Assembly: GCA_937892345.1 (NCBI GenBank)
Contig: CALAGF010000195.1
Span: 1 to 6,145 of the forward strand
Source: an uncultured Rhodocyclaceae bacterium
GTDB lineage: Bacteria > Pseudomonadota > Gammaproteobacteria > Burkholderiales > Rhodocyclaceae
Direction: 5' to 3'
Length of the DNA stretch: 6,145 bases
Position numbers and translations under genes: made by a program. Below are positions 4,795-6,145 of this stretch, piece after piece (the first letter of the stretch is position 1; every line of letters begins with the position of its first letter). The notes under the pieces are model-generated. The model did not search any database and was not told the origin of the DNA. It saw only the letters and a program-made list of their open reading frames with translations.

Positions 4795-6145
4795 TTAATC
4801 CTCGTAAGCCGACATCGGCGGACAGGCACAGTTCAGGTTGCGGTCGCCATACACATCGTCGATGCGATTGACGCTCGGCCAGAACTTGTTGGCCTTGACC
4901 CAGGCCAGCGGGAAAACGGCTTCCTCGCGGCTGTAGGGACGAGTCCATTCACCTTCAATCACATCCGCTTGCGAATGCGGTGCATTTTTGAGCGGATTGT
5001 TGTCGGCGGGCAAATCACCCGATTCAATACGGCGGATTTCCTGGCGAATCGCGATCATTGCGGCAATGAAGCGATCCAGTTCAGCCTTGGACTCAGATTC
5101 AGTCGGCTCGACCATGATGGTGCCAGCCACAGGGAAAGAGACCGTTGGTGCATGGAAACCGTAGTCCATCAAGCGCTTGGCGATGTCGATTTCAGCGATA
5201 CCGGTCGACGCCTTGATCGGGCGAATATCCAGAATGCACTCATGCGCGACACGGCCATTGCTGCCGACGTAGAGCACCGGGTAGTGATCCTTGAGTCGGG
5301 TGGCGACATAGTTGGCGTTGAGGATGGCGACTTGCGTGGCCTTCTTGACGCCGGCGCCGCCGAGCATGGCGAGGTACATCCAGGAAATCGGCAGGATCGA
5401 GGCCGAGCCGAAGGGCGCGGCGGAAACCGCACCCTGACCGGCATGCGGGCCATCGATTGCAGCGACTGCGTGGTTGGCCATGAACGGTGCCAGATGCGCC
5501 TTGAGGCCGATCGGGCCCATGCCCGGTCCGCCGCCGCCGTGCGGGATGGCGAAGGTCTTGTGCAGGTTCATGTGGCTGACGTCGGCACCGATGAAGCCGG
5601 GCGAGGTCAGGCCGACCTGGGCGTTGAGGTTGGCGCCGTCCATGTACACCTGGCCGCCGTTGGCATGAACGATGGCGCAAATATCCTTGACCGCTTCCTC
5701 GAACACGCCGTGGGTGGACGGGTAGGTGATCATCAGGCAGGCGAGGTCGTCCTTGTGGGCTTCGGCCTTGGCCTTGAGGTCTGTGACGTCCACGTTGCCG
5801 TTGTCGTCGCAGTCAACGACAACCACCTTCATGTTGCACATCTGGGCCGTGGCCGGGTTGGTGCCGTGTGCAGACTTGGGAATCAGGCAGACATTGCGGT
5901 GGGTATCGCCACGGCTGGCGTGGTAGCGGGCAATGGCGACCAGACCCGCGTATTCGCCCTGGGCGCCGGAGTTCGGTTGCATGCAGATGGCATCAAAACC
6001 GGTAACGATCTTCAGCCAGTCGGTCAGGCTGGCGATCATTTCGTGGTAGCCAATGACTTGGTCGCGCGGCGCGAACGGGTGAATGCCGCCAAATTCCGGC
6101 CAGGTGACCGGGATCATTTCGCTGGTCGCGTTCAGCTTCATGGTG
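4795..6145 (-). CDS. gcvP: Glycine dehydrogenase (decarboxylating), P-protein GcvP, C-terminal part
   Basis: GcvP is the PLP-dependent P-protein of the glycine cleavage system. It decarboxylates glycine and passes the aminomethyl group to the lipoyl arm of GcvH, feeding 5,10-methylene-tetrahydrofolate. About 449 residues are present, roughly the C-terminal half of an enzyme of about 960 aa. The frame stays open through the window edge (a Thr codon precedes the first Met, as in the family's CTMKLN motif), so the Met at 6141 is internal, not the start. Counting from that Met, SAHGTNPA is at 90-97, VYMDGANLNAQ at 165-175, the Schiff-base lysine K195 in HMNLHKTFAIPHGGGG (codon 5559-5557), and the glycine-rich loop at 201-210. 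The C-terminus NCACPPMSAYED is typical. The stop is TAA 4797-4795. The N-terminal half, and any gcvT/gcvH, would lie to the right of the window. Confidence 0.97.
   Translation of the reverse strand, partial: TMKLNATSEMIPVTWPEFGGIHPFAPRDQVIGYHEMIASLTDWLKIVTGFDAICMQPNSGAQGEYAGLVAIARYHASRGDTHRNVCLIPKSAHGTNPATAQMCNMKVVVVDCDDNGNVDVTDLKAKAEAHKDDLACLMITYPSTHGVFEEAVKDICAIVHANGGQVYMDGANLNAQVGLTSPGFIGADVSHMNLHKTFAIPHGGGGPGMGPIGLKAHLAPFMANHAVAAIDGPHAGQGAVSAAPFGSASILPISWMYLAMLGGAGVKKATQVAILNANYVATRLKDHYPVLYVGSNGRVAHECILDIRPIKASTGIAEIDIAKRLMDYGFHAPTVSFPVAGTIMVEPTESESKAELDRFIAAMIAIRQEIRRIESGDLPADNNPLKNAPHSQADVIEGEWTRPYSREEAVFPLAWVKANKFWPSVNRIDDVYGDRNLNCACPPMSAYED
4799..4803 (-). promoter_or_regulatory. Ribosome binding site for the TTG start of the DUF2946-like gene
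   Basis: GAGGA on the minus strand lies within the last codons of gcvP, 5 nt before TTG 4793. It is the feature that decides the start codon, since the ATG at 4829 has no comparable site. Confidence 0.6.

Noticed and set aside
4795..6141. Treating the Met at 6141 as the true start of a 448-aa protein
   Set aside because: The frame continues to the window edge and this Met belongs to the internal family motif CTMKLN, so the gene is gcvP cut by the window. A separate P-protein subunit 2 (split gcvPB) is less likely because the sequence follows the fused bacterial form and starts mid-motif.

Overview
The window looks like chromosomal DNA of a high-GC betaproteobacterium. The best guess is the Rhodocyclales (Dechloromonas/Azonexus/Azoarcus-like), from the protein sequences and from the gene order dapC-dapD-pilU-dapE. 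The taxonomic call is an inference from protein resemblance, not a search result. There are no RNA genes, mobile elements, CRISPR arrays or long repeats that I can see, and the whole stretch reads as core-genome content.

Layout. All but one of the genes lie on the minus strand. Reading in their direction (right to left), the right end (4795-6145) is the C-terminal half of gcvP, the glycine-cleavage P-protein. It is followed directly by a 178-aa protein of unknown function (4257-4793) that probably starts at TTG just after the gcvP stop. A 67-aa hypothetical gene on the plus strand (4051-4254) runs toward it and the two stop codons are only 2 bp apart. Next is a 164-bp divergent intergenic region (3887-4050). 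The four-gene cluster dapC-dapD-pilU-dapE then runs leftward from 3886 and leaves the window inside dapE.

How the genes work together. DapD (tetrahydrodipicolinate N-succinyltransferase), DapC (N-succinyl-L,L-DAP aminotransferase) and DapE (desuccinylase) are the three consecutive steps of the succinylase branch of lysine/meso-diaminopimelate synthesis, which feeds protein and peptidoglycan synthesis. pilU, encoding a type IV pilus retraction-type ATPase, sits between dapD and dapE. It is joined to dapE by a TAATG stop/start overlap, so a motility gene appears co-transcribed with cell-wall precursor genes. GcvP belongs to the glycine cleavage system in one-carbon metabolism. The small protein following it may be translationally coupled to it.

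I found no convincing new biological system. The points most worth a second look are the pilU placement, the DUF2946-like gene coupled to gcvP through a TTG start, and the isolated 67-aa plus-strand gene with its nearly touching convergent neighbour.
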